Source: Blattamonas nauphoetae
Lineage: Eukaryota; Preaxostyla; Oxymonadida
NCBI GenBank assembly: GCA_033064195.1
Contig: JARBJD010000119.1
Location: 62,001-126,000 of the forward strand
Direction of reading: 5' to 3'
DNA: 64,000 nucleotides
This document shows, piece after piece, positions 55,701 to 64,000 of this stretch; the stretch's first letter is position 1; each line of letters opens with the position of its first letter. Both the position numbers and the translations under genes were made by a program. The notes beneath the pieces were generated by a model. It did not search any database, was not told the origin of the DNA, and saw only the letters and a program-made list of their open reading frames with translations.

Positions 55701-58700
55701 GTTGAGGTGCTCGTCTCTCCATTTTCACGTCGATCAGATTCTGGCCAGAAATCGATTGTGTCATTTCGGTCGGCAGAATCGACGAGAACTGTTGCAGTGA
55801 CAGCTGGAGACCAGCCTCACCATGGCCGAGCAGAGCAGGCAGAGGTTCCTGTGTTCGCTGGAGGAGATTGGGAATGTCTGTCAGGACGAAAGAGTCGGCG
55901 TGGATGCTCGATTTGGGCAGAGGGAACGCATCACTCTGATCCAACTGGAGAAGCTGCGGATGAGTCGGCCTTTTCATCGCAAACGCGTCCTCCAACACTC
56001 CCTCGTCCAAAATGAGGCTCGTGTTGAGCGAGAGCGCGGGCGATGCAAAGTCTGGTGACTTCGGAGATGGCGTGTACGGCATCGATTCTTGCTCAGACGC
56101 CACCCTCTTCCGATCGCTCGAGACAGCGCTGAGCAGATCGTAGAACAGATTCTGCACGTCCGAGTACGGCGACGAGTATGCAAAGAGTGGGTTTTGACTG
56201 TGCAGATCGTCTGTCGAGTGTTGGGCACTGATCACTCCTGTTTTTTCTTGAGTCTGACGATCAGACGACGCGCCGTTCGAAGGAGATGGTCGTGGACTTG
56301 GCGTCAGAGCGATGAGAGAGGCATGCGAGAGGAGTCGTGATTGACGAGGCACTTTCACTGGTTTGTGGTTGGCTGTTGGTTTGAGGAGAGAAGTCGAGTT
56401 TGTGAAGATCGGGCTGGTTCTCGACTGAGCATCGGTTGGGCGTGGATACAGACGAGACACAGCCTTCCTTCGGAGCAGCTCGAATCCCGTGCCGTTGTGT
56501 CTGATGACGAAAAGACGAGGGAGGATGAACGGCGACGTCTGGAGCGATGCGAGTGATGTCTGCCCGATCTGTTTCGACGTCGTGACGAGTGTGTCCTGCG
56601 CGAGCTGGATTTGGTGTGCGTGGAGGGCAGACAGACGAGCAATCCAGCGCTGAGTGGAGATCTCCAGTTCCGCAGTGATCGCCGATGTCCGCGGGTCGAT
56701 GTTCTGTTTCTTGTCTGGTTCGTCGTCCTGACTGAGCTCGGAGAATGGCGTCACTGTCGGTTTGATTGGAGGGGTTGCTTTTGGAGTCTGGGCAGGAGTG
56801 ATGGACGATGCTCGGGCGAGTTGTGCTGCTTTTCGTTTTGCCTTTCTCGCTTCGTCAATCTCCTGCTCCGCAATCCGCTCCTTCTTCAGCTTCATCTCTT
56901 TCAGCTTCTTCTCCATGTAATCCACCGAATCCCTATCTTCAATTCCAGGCATAGCCAGCACGGAGTCAATCAGAGTCGTCTCTGTCGCATCCTTCTCCTG
57001 CGGCTCGAGAGTCAGATCCACTCCGATTCCTTTCTGTCCGAAGAGCGAAGGGAAGAACGCGCCAGGTACCCGCTTTGGAGGCGTCGCGTTCTTCATCGTG
57101 CGTGCTGTCACCCAACACGCTGTCCCGTCCAACGCTGTGAAGAACACTCGGCGGGCAGTTTGTGGGCGTTTCGAGGCATACGCTTCGGTCACTTCGGTGA
57201 CGACAGGTGCGACTGGAATGGACGACGATGCTTTCAAAACAGGCGAGAGGAGAAGCGAGGCGTGTGAGGAACTTGAAGACGTCGCACTGGACGGTCGCTG
57301 ATCGTTGCTCGACGTGGACGAGAACGAGGGATTCGTCGTCACACCTGACAGAATCGGTGTGGCTCGCTTTGAAGGCCTGACAGTCATCGACCCGTCCGTT
57401 GTCTTGAAGAAGAGGAGAGGCAGGCGCGTGGGAGGGCCGAACTTGGCTGCTGGCTTCTTCGTCGGGTGTTCGCAGTAGACAGACACGTTGCCGACGGGAG
57501 TGAAGTGGATGTGCGTGTTGTCTGGTTTTGTGATCACAATCTTCTTCTCCGCAGACGACCATTCGAGCGTTGTTCCATCACACAGACACACTGTCACCAT
57601 CTCTCGCACCCAGTTCATTGTGGGTGTCTCGTTCAGCCGAGTACCCTGGATCGACGATGCGATGTCCTCCGACCTGTTGAACTGGTTGAGGAACGACCCG
57701 ATCTTCTTCTGGACGAGCGAGATGAGGATGCGCGGCGAGTTGGGGTGCTCCACACACAGCATCGCTTTCATCGGTGCGAGTGACTCTGTTTCTTGTTCGT
57801 ACTTTTCAACCAGCTTCGGGCTGTCACCAAATGCGAAAGAGTGGAAGACTCGAGTCCCATCCGCGTGGTGGACAACACGCTCTCCCGTGTTGTGCTGCAC
57901 AATTGTCACTCTGTCAGCACGCGTGCGGACACTCGCTGTCTCGTCGCTGTTGATGGCCTCGACAGATCGGATCGGAGGAAGAGCGAACTGATTGAGTGTG
58001 GAGGAGGCGGGGAGAGGGAAGAATGCTGGGAGGTGCTGAGTGATCGTGTTGAGTTTGTGAGGAAGCGTCTGGAGCGATCGTTGAGACCGTTCTTCATCGC
58101 TCTCGTCTGCCTCATCTCCCAATCTCGTCGGAGCATCGTCCTCTTCTCTGGTTTGAGGTTTTGCGATGGTGCTGCCCTCTTCCGCTGCTTGGTCGATCGG
58201 AAGATCAGACGGGAGAGAGACATCTTTGAAGCAGTCGCGGAGGAGGATGATGTCAGGATCGTCGCTTTCAGAAAAGTCGAGGTCGGGTGGGAGGAGAGGG
58301 AAGGAGAAGAGAGGACGCGCAACACGCTCGCCTTTCGAGTTCACGCTCATCCACTCGTTCCCATCGCACAACGACACATCGCCGTTCGCCAACAGCACAG
58401 CCACTTCACCGCTGCTCATCTTGACCGAAGTCGTTCCCATCCCACTCACACTGCGTGTGCATTCGTAGACAGGCTCGCACACTCTCATTTCGGGAAGAGG
58501 AGTGGTGAAGCGATGGAGCTCTTCCGGAAGTGTCCATGTCGCTCCTCTGCTCAGTCTCTGCTTGGATGGCTGGGTGGTGGTCGACACTCCTTTGTGAAGG
58601 GTGTTTGACGAGGATGTCTTTGAGATTGAGGCAGGGTCAGCAGAATGGAGAATGCGAGTGAAGTGTGCAGTGAAGACACGACGAAACACTTCCTGCTCCT

Positions 58701-61700
58701 CTTCTGTGGTTGTCTCGAACGGATTGTCAACTGTCTCCTCAGCTGTCGCTCTGTTCCTTCCTTTCCTCGACGTTTTTGCTGTTTTGGGAGCGATCGGTGC
58801 TGGTTCAGTTTTCTTCGCTTTCGCCTTCTTTCCTTTCTTTGCCTTGGGATCGTCATCTTCAGCTTCTTCCTCAACAGGAATCTGCATCCCACACACCTTC
58901 TCTCCATTTCGATACCGCAGAATCCCATCCTTCCCCTGCTCGATCGAAAACGCTCGTGCTGCTTCAACAAACGCTTGACACGATTTGTGACGGTGGTCGA
59001 GGAGTGTCTGTGTCGAGATCGCTGTTCTGTCTGGCATCAGAAGATGCCCGAATCCTCTCCCCGTCTGCTCCGTCCCTTCCCCAGCGATGGGCGCGGCTGT
59101 CACTCGAACTGTTCCTGTCTCGCTGTCGATCGACACAACTTGACCTCCGACTGTGGAGTATGTGACGTCGTACGGAATCGAATCGGGATTGTCTGACTTG
59201 TGTGTCTTCATCGACACAGTTGTCTTGTCTGAGAATGTGGATGTGAAGGACGGAGTGGAGACGTATTCGAAGTGGACTGGTGCTGTTGGTGATGGGAGGG
59301 TGTCTTCGTGGAAGGCATTCCCACTGACGATCGAGGCAGGCGACGAGCTGTTCAAAGAATACGAAGGAATGTGTGAGATGACGGATTGCCGGACAGTGAG
59401 TGAGTGTGAGGCAGGCAGAAGGGCATCTCTGAACACAGACATGAACAGCGAGCGGAGAGGGTTCCGCATCAATCGTGTGTGGAGATACTGCACGTCAGCT
59501 GTGACAACCAACTTCGCGATGTGCGATGCGTGCAGCTGAGACGACGCATACTGACTTCGGAAAATGTCCTCTCCTGCTGCAGGACTCATTTGGTTGGCGA
59601 TGGTCTGCTTGACTTGGGCGAGGGCTGACGACACGTCGAAAGAATGGTTTTGGATGGATGTGATTTGGTAGGCGAGAGACTTGATCTGCGATGAGAGGGC
59701 GGGGAGGAGGTGAGACGAGACAGTCTCCTGTTTGAAGTATGAGTGGACGGAGGAGAGGAGAGGCGAGAGAACGACGCTGAGTGGAGAAGTGTTGTCGATG
59801 GGCGAAGGAGCCATCTCAAATGGGATTCCGAATCGATGGAAGGCGCTGACGAGTCTGTCTTTGTGCGGTCCTCTTAACGAAATGGCGAGATATTCCCGAT
59901 TTGACATGAAATGCGTCTGAGCGGATGACTTGACTTGTTCGAGTTGGTCTCCCTGCGAAGGATTTGCCTGTTCTCTTTCTTTGTTTTGGTTGATTTCCCT
60001 TTCAGCTCGTCGGAGGTCGTTGACAGCAATTTGATACGCTGTTCCGACCGAAGCGAGTGGGACTGATTCGAGGATCTCGCGGAGTGAGAGAGCAAACGAC
60101 AGGAGAGTTGGAGAGAGAGTTGCTGCTTGCTGTCCCTCATCGGGATTGGAGAACATGGCGAGTGTGTCTGCGGAGAGTGGGATGTCCGTTGGCGGTTGAA
60201 GACCAATCTGAAGACGAGCGCGTCGTCTCATCGAGAAAGTGTGACCTCTCCGATGGAAGGCACTCACCGACGTCTCAATTGACGCTCCGACTCGCTCGAC
60301 TGTCTGTTTGATGAAGACTTGTTGGCGAGGATTGGAGAACGTGGCAAACTGTTCGTTGAGTGGATTGGAGGTGTCGAGGAGGGAGGGAGAGAGGAGAACA
60401 GACAGAGATGAAGGCGGGGATTGTGTGACAGTTGTGAGGTAGCTGCTGAATCTTGTCTTCATCCTCTTCTTCACCTCTGCCGCTGTTGGAGATGCCCGCT
60501 TCACCCAATACGTCCTGTCGATCCCCCCAATGCCCTCCTTCTCCTGAACACACCCAATCGCCACCAACACACTGTCCTCCGGCGCAAAGAATTGTGTCCG
60601 AACAGGAAAGTCGTTGATGAGCAGGCGCGACATGGCGAGGGACAGGGCCTCTTGTGTGTACTCCTCAGTCACCGCATATTCCGCCGAGTCGACGAGCGGA
60701 GGGGCGTAGATTGCTCGGAGTTGTTTGAAGTTGGTGTCGTTCTGGCGATCCGTCGGGGCTTCTGTTGGTGTCTCGGCCAAGCGGGAGCGTTTGGCTGTCG
60801 AGTTCGGTCCTCCGCGCTTGGCTTTGGTGGATTTCTCTGGCGTGTCGTAGATGCTGGCTGTGTTGGGCTTCCCGTCCCACCTTTCGCCCATCCCAAACGG
60901 CGTGAATCGGATGTTGGGGCGTGTCTGAGAACTGCGGAGAGGGGACACTGCTCTGTTTTGGATGGTTGATGGAGATCGTCTGCTTCGACTGGCAGCGGTG
61001 AGAGGAGGCGAAAGAAACTGCTCGACAACTTCTTCCTGCTCCTTCTCTTTCTCCGACACGAACAGAAACGAGCCGAGCGTTGTCCGATTGGTCTGCTCGT
61101 TGCGTGACGGGAGAGTGATCTGGATGGACGGATTGGAGAACGAGAACTGCTGGATCTCGTTCTTTTCAGCTGTGCTTTCTCGCATGTTGCGGGCGACGGG
61201 CGTGCTGGGGATGAACGCAGCAGCTGTCTGAGCTGTGTTGGAAGACGGATAGAATTTGGAGAAGAATTCGGGTGCCACGAACGTTCCGCCCAGCAGCGTC
61301 GATGTGGACGAGGACGCAAAAGTGTGATGTGTCGGGTCTGCCTGTTTCGTGAGCATTTCAGAAAACGACGCGCAAAGGAGCAGATGCAGGAACATGTCGT
61401 CCAGCACACCCATATTCTCCCTCTCCTCGTCGTCTTCCGGACCAGAATACACTTCCCCAAAATACCTCGCCATGGCACTCTTCACCCCTCCCCCGATCCG
61501 CCCCGACGAGCTGTGCATCAAATCCTGCTCGCGAAGAACAGCACTCAAATCACGCTCCGAAATGCGACTGAAGAAATCCCGTCCTTCCGCGAAATCTCCA
61601 TCGATGTCGGCGAGTGTGAGCATGTCTGGTGGTTGGATGGAGTGTGGGAAGAGCTTCTGCTGCGCTTCGGTGATTGTGGCGGAGTCGATTGAGACGAGCC

Positions 61701-63996
61701 GGACTGCTTCAGCGAAGTTGAGGATGGCTGACTTGAGCGATGTCTGCGTCGAGTTCTGAGCGATGAGGATCGACAGTGGTGAAGGCACTTTGGAGACAAG
61801 AGGGGGGAGTTGGAGGATTCCCAGAAACGTGTTCGAGTTCATTCCGCGCGATGACGAGATGCCTGGCGGGAGGATGAAAGAGACGCCGTTGGAGAGAGTG
61901 AGCGTGTTCGGAAACGCCCCGCTGTCTCGCAACACCCCCAATTTCTTCGCTTTCCCATCAAACAACGACTTTCCAGCGACAAACACAGCTGCTGTGTGTG
62001 CATGGAATGTGAAAGGGGAGAGCAGTGGAACACACGCATCTGTCAAGTTGCTCGCCAGCAAACCAGGTCCGTGCACAATCAGAGCCTCGTTCCTTGCGAT
62101 CATTTCCTGCTGCACCTGCCTCTGACTGTTCCGAGCAGAGAGCCGCCTCTTCTTCGTCTTGTCTTTCCCATTCGGAGTGGTTACTGCTGCCTGTTTGAGC
62201 TCCTCGTTGACTGTGGAGAGGTAGGAAGGGAGGGTGCTGAGTGCTTCGATAACTTGCTCTGTCTTCTTCCGAACATCGTCCTCGCGCTTGAATCGGGCGG
62301 AGTGGAAGGAGGATTGAAAAGCGGAGAAGGCATATTCGATCGAGCGGGTGAGGTGGGAGAGGGAGGGAAAGACGGATGTGTTCGATGCGCCTGGAGAGAT
62401 GTTGAGTTGCATGTCCGACGAGGACGGGAGAGAGCAGAGGATGGCGAGAGGGACAGCCACATCCTCTGTTTTCTTCTGTTTGAAGAAGACAGCGTTGTTC
62501 GATGAGGCGGTGTAGAACGACCGACGAGAGTTCAGAACAAGCGCAGCCATCGGAGCGAGTGTCGCTTGGTGTTTGGGTTTGGTGAACTTGCCTGACACGA
62601 CAAGTGCGGGGAAGGCGTGCGGGTTGTGGAATGCAGCTGTGAAGGACGCTGCTTCTGTCGATTTGGGAGGTGTCGGCTGTCCGAGAGGGGCAGATGAGGA
62701 TTTTCGGATGAGCTCAGCGAGTGAGATGAGAGGGGCAGGGAGCGCCTTGTCAGCTGGAGATGGCGAGATGACGAGATTGAAGAAGGTTGGAGGCATTTTG
62801 AGAGAGCGTCCGAACGACGGTACAATCATCGTCTGTTTCGTGTCGAGCAGTCGAGGGGCGTCAGAAATGAAGAACTGCCGTGCCATCTCCATCTTCTCTT
62901 CACTCTGCGCCAGACTCGCCGTGGAGCTTGCATTTGATCTGTTCTGTCCACCTCGACTGAGAAACATCGGACGAGTGATTGATTCCTTCGGTTTGGGGGC
63001 AGCTTCCGGTGGAACTGTTCGATTTGAGATGGCGTTGAGCATCGTTTGTCGGAAGTGGTTGTTCGAGCTTGTGGTTGATCGAGATGAGGCTGGTTCGGTG
63101 GTGGTTGATGACGAGCGAGCGGCAGATGAGGAGCGGCGTCCACTTGCTGACATTCCTCGTTCGAAGGACGAGCGTGTGGTCTCTCTCAGCTTCGAATCTC
63201 TCGATTGGCGATCAGATACCGAACTGGCAGTTTTAGAGACTGATTTGATGATCGAATCGAGGACGAGCCCTTCCTCCATCTCAAACTCTCGTTGCGGCAG
63301 TTTCGGAACAACTCCGAACAATTCCTGGAAGGGCGTTGCTTGTCTCTGCGCCTCGTCCACCTTCCGCGTCGCAAACCAGTCGTCGTGTCCTGCTGCGTCT
63401 GTCCGAAGAGGAAGAGTCGAAGTAGGATCAGATTTTTCGCCTGGCTTCTTCACATTTTGGACGAGTTGCTGTTCGGTTGTTCGAGAAACAGCTCGATACG
63501 TCTGAAGATCGGCACAGAACTCTCCGCTCAACTGCGATTCGGTGGAAGGTGGAGGCTGAGCGAGAGCCAGCACATCGTTGAAGACTTGTTGTGTGAGTTC
63601 GGAGGAGTCGTCTGGCTGTGTGGTGGGAGTGAGGGGAGGCTCGCTGGGCGTGGTTGGTCTGCTTCGTCTCTTCTTCTTGTCGCCGGTTGGTGGACGCTCT
63701 TTCTTCTCTTTGGGCTTTCCCTCGCTCTTCGCTTCTCCTTTCGGTTCTGCTGACTTCCCCCGTTTCTTTCCTTTTCCTTCGCCCTTCGTGCCTTTCGTCC
63801 CTTTCACTTTTCCTTCTTCAGCCTGTTCCGTCGATTCGTCTTTTGGTTTTTCAGTTCCTGAGAGTTGTTCGGTTGAGAGAACAGTCCTTCCCGAGTCAGA
63901 CCATAAGAAATGATTGAGGGGGAGATCAGAGTTGATGATTCGGATGTCTTTTTCGGTTTCTTCTTTCGCTTTGGCTTCTTCTTCAGCGTCATCCAT
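52714..63996 (-). CDS. SPAG17: SPAG17/PF6-like central-pair apparatus protein, probably 5'-partial
   Basis: A single open frame of 3,760 codons ending in TAG. The first ATG visible is 4 bp from the window edge with no upstream stop, so more sequence may lie beyond. SPAG17 (PF6 in Chlamydomonas) is a scaffold of the C1a projection of the axonemal central pair. Support comes from the family's middle region: GGQVVSIDSETGTV near residue 1618, GDVSLCDGNEW near 1882, QHNTGERVVHHADGTRVFHS near 2042, and CLCDGTTLEWSSAEKKIVIT with GNVSVYCEHP near 2150-2172. These are the DGT/strand repeats typical of SPAG17. The flanks are Lys/Glu- and Ser/Pro-rich and disordered, including KKGKKAKAKK and an N-terminal KKERPPTGDKKKRRSR. 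It is much longer than the ~2,200-2,300 residues of animal and algal proteins. Confidence 0.75.
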   Translation of the reverse strand: MDDAEEEAKAKEETEKDIRIINSDLPLNHFLWSDSGRTVLSTEQLSGTEKPKDESTEQAEEGKVKGTKGTKGEGKGKKRGKSAEPKGEAKSEGKPKEKKERPPTGDKKKRRSRPTTPSEPPLTPTTQPDDSSELTQQVFNDVLALAQPPPSTESQLSGEFCADLQTYRAVSRTTEQQLVQNVKKPGEKSDPTSTLPLRTDAAGHDDWFATRKVDEAQRQATPFQELFGVVPKLPQREFEMEEGLVLDSIIKSVSKTASSVSDRQSRDSKLRETTRSSFERGMSASGRRSSSAARSSSTTTEPASSRSTTSSNNHFRQTMLNAISNRTVPPEAAPKPKESITRPMFLSRGGQNRSNASSTASLAQSEEKMEMARQFFISDAPRLLDTKQTMIVPSFGRSLKMPPTFFNLVISPSPADKALPAPLISLAELIRKSSSAPLGQPTPPKSTEAASFTAAFHNPHAFPALVVSGKFTKPKHQATLAPMAALVLNSRRSFYTASSNNAVFFKQKKTEDVAVPLAILCSLPSSSDMQLNISPGASNTSVFPSLSHLTRSIEYAFSAFQSSFHSARFKREDDVRKKTEQVIEALSTLPSYLSTVNEELKQAAVTTPNGKDKTKKRRLSARNSQRQVQQEMIARNEALIVHGPGLLASNLTDACVPLLSPFTFHAHTAAVFVAGKSLFDGKAKKLGVLRDSGAFPNTLTLSNGVSFILPPGISSSRGMNSNTFLGILQLPPLVSKVPSPLSILIAQNSTQTSLKSAILNFAEAVRLVSIDSATITEAQQKLFPHSIQPPDMLTLADIDGDFAEGRDFFSRISERDLSAVLREQDLMHSSSGRIGGGVKSAMARYFGEVYSGPEDDEERENMGVLDDMFLHLLLCASFSEMLTKQADPTHHTFASSSTSTLLGGTFVAPEFFSKFYPSSNTAQTAAAFIPSTPVARNMRESTAEKNEIQQFSFSNPSIQITLPSRNEQTNRTTLGSFLFVSEKEKEQEEVVEQFLSPPLTAASRSRRSPSTIQNRAVSPLRSSQTRPNIRFTPFGMGERWDGKPNTASIYDTPEKSTKAKRGGPNSTAKRSRLAETPTEAPTDRQNDTNFKQLRAIYAPPLVDSAEYAVTEEYTQEALSLAMSRLLINDFPVRTQFFAPEDSVLVAIGCVQEKEGIGGIDRTYWVKRASPTAAEVKKRMKTRFSSYLTTVTQSPPSSLSVLLSPSLLDTSNPLNEQFATFSNPRQQVFIKQTVERVGASIETSVSAFHRRGHTFSMRRRARLQIGLQPPTDIPLSADTLAMFSNPDEGQQAATLSPTLLSFALSLREILESVPLASVGTAYQIAVNDLRRAEREINQNKEREQANPSQGDQLEQVKSSAQTHFMSNREYLAISLRGPHKDRLVSAFHRFGIPFEMAPSPIDNTSPLSVVLSPLLSSVHSYFKQETVSSHLLPALSSQIKSLAYQITSIQNHSFDVSSALAQVKQTIANQMSPAAGEDIFRSQYASSQLHASHIAKLVVTADVQYLHTRLMRNPLRSLFMSVFRDALLPASHSLTVRQSVISHIPSYSLNSSSPASIVSGNAFHEDTLPSPTAPVHFEYVSTPSFTSTFSDKTTVSMKTHKSDNPDSIPYDVTYSTVGGQVVSIDSETGTVRVTAAPIAGEGTEQTGRGFGHLLMPDRTAISTQTLLDHRHKSCQAFVEAARAFSIEQGKDGILRYRNGEKVCGMQIPVEEEAEDDDPKAKKGKKAKAKKTEPAPIAPKTAKTSRKGRNRATAEETVDNPFETTTEEEQEVFRRVFTAHFTRILHSADPASISKTSSSNTLHKGVSTTTQPSKQRLSRGATWTLPEELHRFTTPLPEMRVCEPVYECTRSVSGMGTTSVKMSSGEVAVLLANGDVSLCDGNEWMSVNSKGERVARPLFSFPLLPPDLDFSESDDPDIILLRDCFKDVSLPSDLPIDQAAEEGSTIAKPQTREEDDAPTRLGDEADESDEERSQRSLQTLPHKLNTITQHLPAFFPLPASSTLNQFALPPIRSVEAINSDETASVRTRADRVTIVQHNTGERVVHHADGTRVFHSFAFGDSPKLVEKYEQETESLAPMKAMLCVEHPNSPRILISLVQKKIGSFLNQFNRSEDIASSIQGTRLNETPTMNWVREMVTVCLCDGTTLEWSSAEKKIVITKPDNTHIHFTPVGNVSVYCEHPTKKPAAKFGPPTRLPLLFFKTTDGSMTVRPSKRATPILSGVTTNPSFSSTSSNDQRPSSATSSSSSHASLLLSPVLKASSSIPVAPVVTEVTEAYASKRPQTARRVFFTALDGTACWVTARTMKNATPPKRVPGAFFPSLFGQKGIGVDLTLEPQEKDATETTLIDSVLAMPGIEDRDSVDYMEKKLKEMKLKKERIAEQEIDEARKAKRKAAQLARASSITPAQTPKATPPIKPTVTPFSELSQDDEPDKKQNIDPRTSAITAELEISTQRWIARLSALHAHQIQLAQDTLVTTSKQIGQTSLASLQTSPFILPRLFVIRHNGTGFELLRRKAVSRLYPRPTDAQSRTSPIFTNSTSLLKPTANHKPVKVPRQSRLLSHASLIALTPSPRPSPSNGASSDRQTQEKTGVISAQHSTDDLHSQNPLFAYSSPYSDVQNLFYDLLSAVSSDRKRVASEQESMPYTPSPKSPDFASPALSLNTSLILDEGVLEDAFAMKRPTHPQLLQLDQSDAFPLPKSSIHADSFVLTDIPNLLQRTQEPLPALLGHGEAGLQLSLQQFSSILPTEMTQSISGQNLIDVKMERRAPQPESRLSQSSTQQHANISTFNPILTDFSRRVNFFPPSKKLPPGTLISPSRPNWAHIQTPNAHRMPFSHLLESSHQKKKVGLSSMSSKKQSSASPKIKHKLDEAILRSPIVKSMPRKLTPVTSFSRPKSRHSATSTTLSSDVVETKKGPLDVKDEAPTKPKFSPDSFVFADRRETERGVTICLPLVKVEEVSSPERRAMEIAQNANPFADGQPAPKTRSHPLIPPSSSVQHISIQHCPQTLGNPPCGCNPTREEKPAPIETVPSANLFCVTTDPNPPWSPYLPELLRFEPLTIREHFLPPHVHELNLPPTEFNQILNGEKKIPLPPALDPHTKPAQSTLIMTKLVEHPPPPPLLVLLVYEFLVVLEFVSQLRGFKALNRMNLALDAFVDKLWSSFGESVGWVGESVLHERLKSSMLVQLQRLLGLGMGKSVGKKEDKKEEKKGKNAKSAPEPEQDDAPQTPPSLSATSVGNFNSPKAVQGKNTLTPLAVALQQIPSLSKTRLKNDDLYPLALNVLFEKKPLLKAIQKGVQAEEWIVTELLSGGWRKKGTRESFVVPFTSFQQSSWFQTSCVHSFGGLLEITDAVKSLYPVQSSHSKPPTNLPILFSTLPTPPVRRTQQPSSSTQAKPTDAQKSQQLADKLFVRNVVVIRHEREKTLLNQEVSRRADWGATLTNEIQIESKVSRAASRADLGVDGYGGFERLIENELREIKDRHSSAKDNKASKTPHQRSMSVWDNVRGGMQRQGSFVMPNARAKKKELGVPRTPSGFINTGKQSFESIPQSSPISEKDEEKDVFSGDDLDDQISLEIDVTSDSDSNTEKHKITEIPEPGRVLSYFDSVEGRQFRGGDPTDNKRPLTSGGSIVERVKMEQSARAFPPPDMAGSLRETRKSAKRKEVRGVGEVPSTPTTTAHVSMRQFVPRTLSVSPPPESALREEQRQLDGMTERGGKKRAGFDPTKRRPLTTQTRVLPSGTRTGMMSRGIGSATNATRQVKQTKGQS

Positions 63997-64000
63997 GTCA

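Noticed and set aside
1-64000. tRNA, rRNA or CRISPR loci
   Set aside because: No GGTTCGANTCC-type box in a cloverleaf context, no rRNA sequence and no regularly spaced short repeats were seen. A covariance-model scan would settle the RNA question.

Overview
This is a gene-dense window from a unicellular eukaryote. Coding exons are separated by GT...AG introns, many only 30-37 nt long, and TAA, TAG and TGA all serve as stops. The giant secreted parallel beta-helix proteins, a beta-helix receptor with a kinase-like tail, the helical-repeat protein at the left edge and a flagellar central-pair protein together recall oxymonads (Preaxostyla) such as Blattamonas nauphoetae. That assignment rests on recalled family resemblance, not on a search.

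Layout. 1-860 (-): 5' part of a helical-repeat protein, running off the left edge. 1020-3886 (+): a 16-exon gene with a kinase followed by a degenerate kinase. 4067-9713: a DIRS-type tyrosine-recombinase retroelement that looks whole; its left end was later split by a 1,056-bp DNA transposon (4104-5159). 10209-18050 (-): 2,613-residue secreted beta-helix protein with homogenised ~760-bp repeats. 18708-25392 (-): beta-helix receptor with one membrane span and a pseudokinase tail, carrying one frameshift. 25630-29064 (-): six-exon ZNF598/Hel2 ubiquitin ligase of ribosome quality control. 29202-33899 (-): four-exon, 1,488-residue coiled-coil protein with a C-terminal RING. ~34040-38640 and ~42890-46400: two diverged copies of one segment, copy A holding a 1,052-bp mariner-like insertion whose empty site survives in copy B. 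39043-40793 (+): decayed beta-helix surface-protein gene split by a 640-bp transposon. 41137-42276 (-): probable GPI-anchored surface protein. 46997-52543 (-): 1,849-residue secreted beta-helix/beta-sandwich protein. 52714-63996 (-): SPAG17/PF6-like central-pair protein, probably continuing past the right edge.

Functional themes are the cell surface (three giant beta-helix proteins, one small surface protein and one surface pseudogene), signalling (two kinase-fold genes), ubiquitin-based control (ZNF598 and the RING protein) and motility (SPAG17). Four mobile elements sit between genes or in already decayed sequence; none interrupts an intact gene. No tRNA, rRNA or CRISPR array was recognised.
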